A program made the translations under genes and the position numbers. A stretch of 64,000 nucleotides of DNA from JALHNI01 sp044226365 (GTDB taxonomy: Bacteria > Acidobacteriota > Terriglobia > Bryobacterales > Bryobacteraceae), in assembly GCA_044226365.1 (NCBI GenBank), contig JBGAHE010000020.1:1-64000 (forward strand), written 5' to 3'. This document shows, one piece after another, positions 57,349 to 64,000 of the stretch (position 1 is the first letter of the stretch; each line of letters begins with the position of its first letter). The notes beneath the pieces were generated by a model that was not told the DNA's origin, made no database searches, and worked only from the letters and a program-made list of their open reading frames with translations.

Positions 57349-58419
57349 TTAGTTCAGCTGTTGTTTCAGCTTCTCGGCGTTGAAGTACGCATTCACCGCA
57401 TCGATCAGCGGACCCACTTCGCCCTGAATAATCTGGTCCAACTGATACAGCGTCAGGCCCGGCACGCGATGGTCGGTGACGCGATTGTCTTTGAAGTTGT
57501 AAGTGCGGATCTTCTCGCTGCGATCGCCCGTGCCCACCATCGTGCGGCGCTCCGCGCCGGAGGCGGCCAATTGCTTCTCGAGCTCGATTTCGTAAAGGCG
57601 CGAACGCATCACGCGCATCGCCTTTTCCCGATTCTTGATCTGCGACTTTTCGTCCTGGCAGGACACCACCACGCCGGTCGGCAAGTGCGTCAGGCGCACC
57701 GCCGAATACGTCGTGTTCACGCTCTGGCCGCCGGGGCCCGACGAACAGAACGTATCCACGCGCAAGTCCTTCGCCTCGATATGGACTTCCACGTCGTCCA
57801 TTTCGGGCAGCACCGCCACCGTGATCGTCGACGTATGCACGCGGCCCTGCGTCTCGGTCGCCGGCACCCGCTGCACGCGATGCACGCCGCCTTCATACTT
57901 CAACTTCGCAAAGACTTTCTTACCGGAAATCAGCGCCATGATTTCCTTCATGCCGCCCGCGCCCGATTCGCTCGTCGAGGTGACTTCCACCTTCCAACCC
58001 TGCAATTCGGCATAGCGCGTGTACATGCGGAACATCTCCGCCGCAAACAGCGACGCTTCGTCGCCGCCGGCGCCCGCGCGAATTTCGAGCACGATGTCCT
58101 TCTCGTCGTTCGGATCCTTGGGCAGCATCAGCAGCTTCAGTTGCTCTTCGAACTGCGCCACCTTCGGTTCCAGCGCCGAAATCTCCTCGAGCGCCATATC
58201 CGCCAGGTCCGGATCGTTCACCATCTGCTTGGCTTCCGCCAGGTTCTTGTTCGCCGCTTTCCACTCGCCGTACTTGGCCACGATCTCTTCCAGATCCGAC
58301 CGCAGCTTGGTCACCTTCCGGTACTCCGCCGGATCGCTGATCACCGCCGGATCAGCCATGCTCGTCTCGAGCGCAGCGTATTTCTTCTCGATATCGTCGA
58401 GTTTTTGCGCGTACTGCAT
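57349..58419 (-). CDS. prfA: Peptide chain release factor 1
   Basis: 356 aa from the ATG at 58419, which overlaps the upstream stop (TAATG); the longer open frame is inside DUF1385. SSGPGGQSVNTTYSAVRLTH contains the GGQ loop that triggers peptide release. The codon-reading domain has the PxT-type tripeptide as VPATETQGRVHTS. RF1 reads UAA and UAG. Length is normal. Followed by prmC, which modifies its GGQ. Confidence 0.97.
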   Translation of the reverse strand: MQYAQKLDDIEKKYAALETSMADPAVISDPAEYRKVTKLRSDLEEIVAKYGEWKAANKNLAEAKQMVNDPDLADMALEEISALEPKVAQFEEQLKLLMLPKDPNDEKDIVLEIRAGAGGDEASLFAAEMFRMYTRYAELQGWKVEVTSTSESGAGGMKEIMALISGKKVFAKLKYEGGVHRVQRVPATETQGRVHTSTITVAVLPEMDDVEVHIEAKDLRVDTFCSSGPGGQSVNTTYSAVRLTHLPTGVVVSCQDEKSQIKNREKAMRVMRSRLYEIELEKQLAASGAERRTMVGTGDRSEKIRTYNFKDNRVTDHRVPGLTLYQLDQIIQGEVGPLIDAVNAYFNAEKLKQQLN

Positions 58420-59405
58420 TAAGCGATCACCAACTCTCCACCCTGCTTCGATTCCAACGCCATTGCGCCATCGAGCGCATGAATCGCCACGGCCACCGCC
58501 TCGTCGTCCGGCGGCTGCGTCGTAATGCGCTGCAGCCACAATCCCGGCGCGGTCAATAACGCCAGCGCGCTGCCGCGGCGCTTGGCCGCGAAGCGAATAA
58601 TTTCGTAGCTCAAGCCGGCAATCACCGGGATCAGCACGATCCGCGACAGCAGCTTGGGCATAAACCCGTCAAACGGCAGGAACATGTAGACCACCATTGA
58701 GACGATCATCACCACCAGCAAAAAGCTGGTCCCGCAGCGCGGGTGCCACGTCACGAACTTCTGCGCATTCTCCACCGTCACCGGCGTGCGCGCTTCGAAG
58801 TTGAACACCACCTTGTGCTCCGCTCCATGGAACTGGAACACGCGGTGAATGTCCTTGAACCGCGACAGCACAAACAGAAAGCCCAGGAAGATTACGATGC
58901 GGATAATGCCGTCGACGCCATTGAACAGAATGCGATTCTCCAGCACGGGATACTGCTGCTTCAGGAACTCGGTCAACTGCAGCGGCACGTACTTGTACAT
59001 GAACGCGAAGAACAGAAACGAGAAGATCATCTGCAGGGTCATCGCCCAGCCGGAGATCTGCTGCTGTTCTTCCTTCGGCTTGCCCTCTTCTTCGAGTGAA
59101 ACGTTCGCCGAAAACTGCAGAGCCTTCACGCCCAGGCCCAATGCCTGCACCAGCGTTCCTACGCCGCGGAAAACCGGCAGCTTGAAGATCGGATACTTCT
59201 CCGACATCCGGTGCACGGGCGCTTCCTCGGTGACAATTTCGCCGTTCTTTTTACGCACCGCCACACAATAGGAGTGCGGTGCGCGCATCATCACGCCTTC
59301 CATCACCGCCTGGCCGCCCACCAGGGTTTCCTCACCGCTCTCGAGGACGGGGAGCAGTTGAATATGCCCGAAAAGACGCAAAGATTCCCGCAAGTAGGCC
59401 AACAT
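58419..59405 (-). CDS. DUF1385 (YqhQ-like) membrane protein
   Basis: 328 aa. VGGQAVMEGVMMRAPHSYCV is the DUF1385 signature. FHGAEHKVVFNFE and WHPRCGTSFLLVVMIVSMVV are conserved His/Cys segments, suggesting a metal site. Four membrane helices (e.g. MIFSFLFFAFMYKYV, IVIFLGFLFVLSRF). Often located next to prfA-prmC, as here. Biochemical role unknown. Confidence 0.9.
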   Translation of the reverse strand: MLAYLRESLRLFGHIQLLPVLESGEETLVGGQAVMEGVMMRAPHSYCVAVRKKNGEIVTEEAPVHRMSEKYPIFKLPVFRGVGTLVQALGLGVKALQFSANVSLEEEGKPKEEQQQISGWAMTLQMIFSFLFFAFMYKYVPLQLTEFLKQQYPVLENRILFNGVDGIIRIVIFLGFLFVLSRFKDIHRVFQFHGAEHKVVFNFEARTPVTVENAQKFVTWHPRCGTSFLLVVMIVSMVVYMFLPFDGFMPKLLSRIVLIPVIAGLSYEIIRFAAKRRGSALALLTAPGLWLQRITTQPPDDEAVAVAIHALDGAMALESKQGGELVIA

Positions 59406-59468
59406 ATATGCTTTCTCTTAATTATAGACGCGGGTCCGGCTCCGGCGGATTCATTCCACCCGACCGAT

Positions 59469-60074
59469 TCACTCGGGCGATGGTACCGGCGAAGGCACCG
59501 CATTCCAACTGCGGATCACCCGTGTCTCCCGCTCGTAGCCCAACACGCTGATGCTTCCCGTACTCAGCGCAAAGTACCGCGCCCCTCGCGGCTCCAGGCC
59601 CAGCCAGGTCGCCGTCAGCACCCGCAGGATGTGCCCGTGCGCAAACAGCGCCACCCGGCCTTCCCGCTCCGCCCCCGGCTCCAACACCGCTTCGATCACC
59701 CGGGTCGCCCGCGCCGCCACTTCTTCAATCGTCTCCCCGCCCGCCGGTCCCTCATCCCAAATCGACCAGCCGGGGCGCTCCCGCTGAATGTCCTCGGACG
59801 TCAGACCTTCATACCGCCCGTAATTCCACTCCCGCAAGTCCGCCGTCAGCACCGCCTCCGCGGCAAATCCCGCCAGTTCGCACGTCCGTTGTGCCCGCCG
59901 CAAGGGGCTCGAAAATACGCGCTCGAATTTTTGCCCCTTCAGCGCTGCGCCCAGCGCTCGCGCCTGCTGCTCTCCTTCCGGCGTCAGCGCGATATCCGCG
60001 CCCCCGGTGTGTTGGCCGGTGCGGCTCCACGCGGTTTCGCCGTGGCGCATCAACCAGATTTCGAGTTTTGGCAT
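59469..60074 (-). CDS. Histidine-phosphatase-family protein (phosphoglycerate-mutase-like)
   Basis: 201 aa. EIWLMRHGETAWSRTGQHTG carries the RHG nucleophile-His motif. FSSPLRRAQRTCELAG, LREWNYGRYEGLTSEDI and FAHGHILRVLTATWLGL supply the other active-site residues. The family includes phosphoglycerate mutases, GpmB- and CobC-like phosphatases; the substrate is not set by sequence. Divergent from bpt and upstream of DUF1385. Confidence 0.88.
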   Translation of the reverse strand: MPKLEIWLMRHGETAWSRTGQHTGGADIALTPEGEQQARALGAALKGQKFERVFSSPLRRAQRTCELAGFAAEAVLTADLREWNYGRYEGLTSEDIQRERPGWSIWDEGPAGGETIEEVAARATRVIEAVLEPGAEREGRVALFAHGHILRVLTATWLGLEPRGARYFALSTGSISVLGYERETRVIRSWNAVPSPVPSPE

Positions 60075-60105
60075 GCACTCTCCAGGTTAGTCATAATCGG
60101 AGAGT

Positions 60106-60912
60106 TTGACCAGCTTTTGTCACTATCCGGCCTGGCCCGTGCCCTTCGCGCTCGAACTCCCCGTGGAGCCGGAAGTGCCCTGTCCTTACCTGCCCGATCA
60201 ACTCGCCCGCTATCGGGCTCTCGCCATGGACGCCATGCCTCCCGCGGCCTACCAGCGCTTCATGGATGCCGGCTTCCGCCGCTCCGGCCACGTCGTCTAT
60301 CAGCCGGCCTGCCGCTCCTGCCGCGCCTGTCTTCCCCTGCGTGTTCCCGTCGCGGATTTCATCCCCCGCGACAGCCAACGCCGCGTCTGGCGTCGCAACC
60401 GGGACCTCCAGGTCGCCGTCGGCCGTCCCCACGCCACCGACGAAAAGCTCGCGCTCTACAATCGCTACAACACCGAATGGCACGGCGGCGAAGAGCTCAC
60501 GCTCGCCGCCTTCGCCGAGACCTTTTACGCCTCCTGCGTTGAAACCCTCGAATTCACCTATCGCACCTCGGACGGCACGCTCATCGCCGCCGGCCTTTGC
60601 GACCTCACTCCCCAGGCCCTCAGCAGCGTCTACTTTTACTTCCACCCCGCCCTCGCCGCCCGCGGCCTCGGCACCTATGGCGCTCTCTGCGAAATTGACT
60701 TCGCCCGCGGCCACGGCCTCCCCTTCTACTACCTCGGCTTCTGGATCGAACGCTGCCCCTCGATGGTCTACAAAGCCAACTACCGTCCCCACGAACTCCT
60801 CGGCCTCGACGGCCAGTGGAAGCCCGCCGCTTCCTCCGCAGCGGGCTCCCTTCTGCCTACAGACCCAGCTTCGCCGCAATCGAACGCAACAGCGAACGAT
60901 CCTCGGACGTAA
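60106..60912 (+). CDS. bpt: Aspartate/glutamate leucyltransferase (N-end rule)
   Basis: 268 aa from a TTG. YLPDQLARYRALAMDAMPPA with YQPACRSCRACLPLRVPVAD is the N-terminal CxxC-containing region of ATE/Bpt. YNTEWHGGEELTLAAFAETF and SVYFYFHPALAARGLGTYGA then YYLGFWIERCPSMVYKANYR form the acyltransferase core. Bpt adds Leu or Arg to proteins with acidic N-termini, marking them for ClpAP. clpS/clpA are not in the window. Its 3' end overlaps the next antisense gene by 56 nt. Confidence 0.88.
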   Translation: MTSFCHYPAWPVPFALELPVEPEVPCPYLPDQLARYRALAMDAMPPAAYQRFMDAGFRRSGHVVYQPACRSCRACLPLRVPVADFIPRDSQRRVWRRNRDLQVAVGRPHATDEKLALYNRYNTEWHGGEELTLAAFAETFYASCVETLEFTYRTSDGTLIAAGLCDLTPQALSSVYFYFHPALAARGLGTYGALCEIDFARGHGLPFYYLGFWIERCPSMVYKANYRPHELLGLDGQWKPAASSAAGSLLPTDPASPQSNATANDPRT

Positions 60913-61369
60913 AGCCCGTCTGCGTCGTCTCGTAGTACTGCTTATCGCGCACCACGATCGTCCCGCCGAAGCGGAAGAACAGCTCCTCGTAATCGAGCAG
61001 CGGCCGCAGCGGCATCGGCACCTCCGGCTTGTCCGCATTCGGAATGTTGCCCGCCAAAGGTCCCTTCGGCGGGATATTCACCACGGCGGCGTCTTCCTTG
61101 GTCAGCACCAACATGTCCAGTTGCGGAGCGTTGGTGGTCTCATCGCGCAGGATGGTGCCGTTCTCCGAGATCGCGAGAACCGTGTCGTAAACGACGAGCT
61201 TGCGCGGAGCCTCCAGCGCCTTCGGGTCAAACCAGTATTTGGGCGGCTTCGTCTCGTTCCACGGCGGGGCGGGACGGCCAGTTGCCTTCTCGTACTCTTC
61301 CCGAGTCGAATAGTACGGAAACAGAAAAAGCGTATCGAAAGGATAGAAGGGTTGTCGTTGAGTGGGCAT
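60857..61369 (-). CDS. Hypothetical protein, cytoplasmic
   Basis: 170 aa from the ATG at 61369, with GGAGG upstream. The upstream extension to 61495 lies in a terminator and is rejected. MPTQRQPFYPFDTLFLFPYY and STREEYEKATGRPAPPWNET begin it, and GPLAGNIPNADKPEVPMPLR then LLDYEELFFRFGGTIVVRD follow. No family recognised. It overlaps bpt in antisense. The wording KYWFDPKALEAPRKLVVYDT suggests beta structure. Confidence 0.7.
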   Translation of the reverse strand: MPTQRQPFYPFDTLFLFPYYSTREEYEKATGRPAPPWNETKPPKYWFDPKALEAPRKLVVYDTVLAISENGTILRDETTNAPQLDMLVLTKEDAAVVNIPPKGPLAGNIPNADKPEVPMPLRPLLDYEELFFRFGGTIVVRDKQYYETTQTGFTSEDRSLLRSIAAKLGL

Positions 61370-61444
61370 AGTGCCTCCGATTTGAGGCTCGCAGGGCCGC
61401 CCAACCCTCCAACCGGACCCCGCCCGTAACCGCTTTCCTTTCAA

Positions 61445-61500
61445 CAAGATAAAAAATAGAAAAAGCCGTGAACGTCCCGCCGGGGCGCCGTCCACGGCTC
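61445..61500 (-). terminator. Second candidate terminator on the minus strand
   Basis: On the minus strand AGCCGTG pairs with CACGGCT around a GC-rich 22-nt loop that can itself fold, followed by TTTTT then CTATTTTTT. It is downstream of the aminotransferase and upstream of the 170-aa gene, and would insulate them. Confidence 0.7.
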
Positions 61501-61589
61501 ATTCACAACCTTGTAAGCAGCTGATTCAGCGAGACTTACGCCCCTCACGCCGTCCGCTGCTTTTCCGCCGCGTGCTACGCTCGTAAGAG

Positions 61590-61626
61590 GCCAAAAGGAC
61601 TAGGCGGTGCCACCCGCAAAGTCCCT
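61590..61626 (-). terminator. First candidate terminator after the aminotransferase gene
   Basis: On the minus strand GGACT pairs with AGTCC and inside it GCGG pairs with CCGC around GTGGCA, followed by TTTT. It lies about 40 nt past the aminotransferase stop. The loop and 3' arm contain GGGTGGCACCGC, the T-box core, but no full T-box structure is present. Confidence 0.5.
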
Positions 61627-61667
61627 TTGCCCAATCAAATCAACAACTCCCGGGTTCGTTTCGTCAC

Positions 61668-63035
61668 CTACCCGATCGCCGAGGCAAAGGCTTCCGCCAG
61701 CACCGCGCAACTCTCGTCGATCGCTTCAGCCGTAATCACCAGCGGCGGACAGATCTTCACCGTCGCCCCGCCGAAGCCCACCGGATTGAACATCAGCACG
61801 CCCGCTTCCCAGCAGCGCTTCACCACTTCGAAGGCCAGGTCCGCGTCCGGCTCGATGCCGCCCGCCTGGATGCAATGCACGCCCGCCACCAGACCCTTGC
61901 CGTTCACCTCGCCGATCCGCGTCGGGTACTTCGCCTTCAGCGCCAGCAGATGGCCGTGCAAACGGTCGCCCATCACGCGCGAGTTCGCCACCAGGTTCTC
62001 GTTTAGGATGACGTCGATGTTCGCCAGGCTCGCCGCGCAGCACACCGGATTGCCCGTGTGCGTCGACGACATGCTGCCCGGGGCGAACATGTCCAGCAGT
62101 TCGGCGGAGCCCGACACGAAAGCCAGCGGCAGCGAACTGGTCACGCCCTTGCCCCAGGTGGCCAGGTCCGGCACGATGCCGTAGTGCTCGAAGCCCCACA
62201 GCGTGCCCGTGCGGCCAAAGCCGGCCTGCACCTCGTCGCACACCAGGAGCGCTTGGTGCTGCGTACACCATTCGCGCATCCGTTGCATGTACGCCGGCGG
62301 AGCGAACGCGCCGCTGCCGCCCTGGTAAGTCTCGAGGATCACGCCCGCCACCTGCTCCGGCTTCACGCCGCGCTCGGCGAGCGCTTTCTCAAAGCCTTCG
62401 AAGCTGGTGTCCGTCGTCCGGAAACCATCCGGAAACGGCACCTGCACGAAGCCGGGATCCAGGTTGCCGATCCACTCCTTCAGCACGGGGATACCGCCCG
62501 CCTGCTGCGAACCGAGCGTCCGTCCGTGGAAGGCCTTCTCGTAGGAAACGATCACGTTCTTTGCCTTGCCACCGACCTTCGCGCCATGCGCGCGCGACAG
62601 CTTGATGGCGCACTCGACGGTCTCCGAGCCCACCGTCAGCAGGAAGACTTTCTTCATCGGCGCGGGCAACAGGTCGCTCAACCGCTTGGTGAGCTTCGCG
62701 CGCATCTCGGTCGGGAAGGCGTAGTTCGTCAGCAAGCCGGACTGCGCCTGCTCGACGATCGCCTTCACGATCGCCGGATGGCTGTGCCCGGCATTGGTCA
62801 CCAGCACGCCGCTCGACCAATCGATCCACGTGTTGCCGAAACGGTCCGACACCTGGAAGCCCTGGGCATGATCCCAGAGCGTCGGCGGTTGGCCGGTCAT
62901 GGCGATCGGCTCGGTCTCGAGCAGCGATTGCAGCACCGGGATCGAGTCCGGCGCCGGCAGCGCCGTCTTGATCGAACGCAAAGAAGTCTGGACGTGGGGA
63001 ACCACGCGGGGAGTCAAGGGAAATTCGCGGGCCAT
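61668..63035 (-). CDS. Class III aminotransferase, 4-aminobutyrate aminotransferase-like
   Basis: 455 aa. VFLLTVGSETVECAIKLSRA, EKAFHGRTLGSQQAG, LLVCDEVQAGFGRTG (PLP Asp) and DLATWGKGVTSSLPLAFVSG (PLP Lys) are class III motifs. STHTGNPVCCAASLAN is the usual SxTHxxxP-like loop. It transfers an omega-amino group to a keto acid; the specific substrate (GABA, ornithine-like or other) is not determinable. Bounded by candidate terminators on the downstream side. Confidence 0.92.
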   Translation of the reverse strand: MAREFPLTPRVVPHVQTSLRSIKTALPAPDSIPVLQSLLETEPIAMTGQPPTLWDHAQGFQVSDRFGNTWIDWSSGVLVTNAGHSHPAIVKAIVEQAQSGLLTNYAFPTEMRAKLTKRLSDLLPAPMKKVFLLTVGSETVECAIKLSRAHGAKVGGKAKNVIVSYEKAFHGRTLGSQQAGGIPVLKEWIGNLDPGFVQVPFPDGFRTTDTSFEGFEKALAERGVKPEQVAGVILETYQGGSGAFAPPAYMQRMREWCTQHQALLVCDEVQAGFGRTGTLWGFEHYGIVPDLATWGKGVTSSLPLAFVSGSAELLDMFAPGSMSSTHTGNPVCCAASLANIDVILNENLVANSRVMGDRLHGHLLALKAKYPTRIGEVNGKGLVAGVHCIQAGGIEPDADLAFEVVKRCWEAGVLMFNPVGFGGATVKICPPLVITAEAIDESCAVLAEAFASAIG

Positions 63036-63043
63036 GAAACTAC

Positions 63044-64000
63044 TTATTCTACGGGAGGCGTCGGGCGTTCGGCGCCGGTGAGTCCCTGGTCGGCTTTGGC
63101 CGCGTCGAATTGCGGATTGCGTTGGGGCTCCGCGGCATCCACGCCGCGCCGCCAGTTGTCGAGCAGTGCGCGCAGTTGCTTCACCTTCTTCGGTTCACGC
63201 CGCGCCAGGTTGCGCGTCTCGCTGAGGTCCTCTCGCAGGTGATACAGTTCCACGCGATCGTCATCGTAGAAGTGAATCAGCTTGTAGTCACCCAGGCGCA
63301 CAGCCGAGCCGGGCGTGCCGCCCTGGTTCGAGTAATGCGGATAGTGCCAGAACAGCGGGCGCGCGCTCAGCGCCTTGCCCGTCAGAGCCGGCCGCAAATC
63401 CACGCCGTCGACCTTCGCGGGAGCCTTGACGCCGGCGGCGGCAGCGATCGTCGGCAGGATGTCCACCGAACAGACCGGCACGTCGCTCACTCGGCCCGCG
63501 GGCGTCACCCCGGGCCACGAGACCACGAACGGCACGCGGATGCCGCCCTCGTAGAGATGCCCTTTGCCGGCCCGCAATGGCGCGTTCGAAGTCACCGGCG
63601 TCGGGCTTTTGCCCTCAAAGCGCAAGCCGCCGTTGTCGGCCAGGAAGATGAAGATGGTGTCGCGCGTGAGGTTGCGTTCCGCCAGCGCGGCGCGCAGACG
63701 CCCGATGCTCGCGTCCATGGTCTCCACCATCGCGGCATAGCGTGGCTCGCCTTGCGGATTCGCCTTGCGGCGGTACTTCTCGATCAGGTGCGGCTTGCCC
63801 CCGAACGGCAGGTGCACCGAGTAGTGCGGCAGGTAGAGAAAGAACGGGCGGCCCTTGGCTTCGTCGATGAAGCGAATCGCACGCTCGGTGAGGTTCTCGT
63901 CAAGGTACTCGTCCGGCTTGCTCGCTTCCACTCCGGGGATCTTGTAGGGCGGAAAGTACGACGGCGGCGAGCCCTTCTCATTGCCGCCGTAGTTCAAGCC
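63044..64000 (-). CDS. Sulfatase-family hydrolase, C-terminal part (cut by window edge)
   Basis: At least 319 residues; the N-terminal catalytic part with the formylglycine Cys/Ser motif lies beyond the right edge. PFFLYLPHYSVHLPF, FIFLADNGGLRFEG (metal ligands) and LRAGKGHLYEGGIRVPFVVS are the arylsulfatase pattern. SVDILPTIAAAAGVKAPAKV and LREDLSETRNLARREPKKV belong to the C-terminal region. It lies 8 nt upstream of the aminotransferase on the same strand, so the two may share an operon. Substrate unknown. Confidence 0.9.
   Translation of the reverse strand, partial: GLNYGGNEKGSPPSYFPPYKIPGVEASKPDEYLDENLTERAIRFIDEAKGRPFFLYLPHYSVHLPFGGKPHLIEKYRRKANPQGEPRYAAMVETMDASIGRLRAALAERNLTRDTIFIFLADNGGLRFEGKSPTPVTSNAPLRAGKGHLYEGGIRVPFVVSWPGVTPAGRVSDVPVCSVDILPTIAAAAGVKAPAKVDGVDLRPALTGKALSARPLFWHYPHYSNQGGTPGSAVRLGDYKLIHFYDDDRVELYHLREDLSETRNLARREPKKVKQLRALLDNWRRGVDAAEPQRNPQFDAAKADQGLTGAERPTPPVE

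Noticed and set aside
61600..61622. T-box riboswitch
   Set aside because: The motif is present but there is no stem I or specifier, the terminator is too far, and the downstream gene is not aminoacyl-tRNA- or amino-acid-related.
1..64000. tRNA or rRNA genes
   Set aside because: No T-loop GGTTCGAATCC-like motif with cloverleaf arms and no rRNA core sequence was seen on either strand by eye; a tRNAscan/Infernal run would be decisive.

Overview
This is a GC-rich chromosomal window with tightly packed, often start/stop-overlapping genes. Gene content suggests a flagellated Gram-negative bacterium: outer-membrane barrel, AsmA-like protein, P- and L-ring genes flgI/flgH, HldE-type heptose nucleotidyltransferase. 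The style (many secreted proteins of unknown function, decayed Rhs-type tips, PDZ/DUF4097 envelope genes) fits Acidobacteriota, probably a Bryobacterales/Solibacter-like lineage. That placement is inference from gene content; there is no rRNA or tRNA gene in the window.

Region 1 (1-4.7 kb) is an accessory island. It holds the 5' part of an IS481-family element running off the left edge, a complete IS3-family (IS407-like) element with a programmed -1 frameshift, two overlapping orphan ORFs, and a graveyard of Rhs/polymorphic-toxin pieces. Two toxin-tip fragments on the plus strand carry an HExxH zinc-peptidase motif, one overlapping the start of a secreted 232-aa protein. A YD-repeat fragment lies on the minus strand. 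A 16-nt minisatellite (12 copies in three clusters plus a solitary copy) and a 28-bp inverted repeat run through the decayed DNA. This is the least explained part of the window.

Region 2 (4.7-26.2 kb) is mostly metabolic and housekeeping: SRPBCC protein, porin-like barrel, coiled-coil/GAF-like protein, an XdhC - molybdenum-cofactor nucleotidyltransferase - AsmA operon, HAD phosphatase, a protein with a pseudo-receiver domain, mfd, an hldE-type nucleotidyltransferase, M20 amidohydrolase, acyl-CoA ligase with prmA, gamma-glutamyltransferase, cupin, lactonase and FAH-family hydrolase.

Region 3 (26.2-42.9 kb) is a flagellar locus in two divergent arms. The minus arm runs fliK-flgD-flgE-fliN-fliO-fliP-fliQ-fliR-flhB-flhA-flhF-fliA-fliN/fliY-DUF2802-like. 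The plus arm runs flgF-flgG-flgA-flgH-flgI-flgJ. Together they encode the export gate, sigma-28, hook and its cap/ruler, distal rod and the P and L rings. fliM, fliE-J, flgB/C, flhG, motAB and flagellin are not in the window.

Region 4 (42.9-48.3 kb) holds a four-gene minus-strand operon: ECF sigma factor, zinc-finger/HEAT anti-sigma factor, DUF4097-like protein and double-PDZ protein. It is divergent from a GntR (YtrA-like) repressor-membrane protein pair.

Region 5 (48.3-64 kb) is core: rplU-rpmA-obgE, a penicillin-binding transpeptidase, AI-2E-type permease, ruvX-mltG, PhzF and a methyltransferase, then histidine phosphatase-DUF1385-prfA-prmC, bpt, a class III aminotransferase with two candidate terminators, and the C-terminal part of a sulfatase cut by the right edge.
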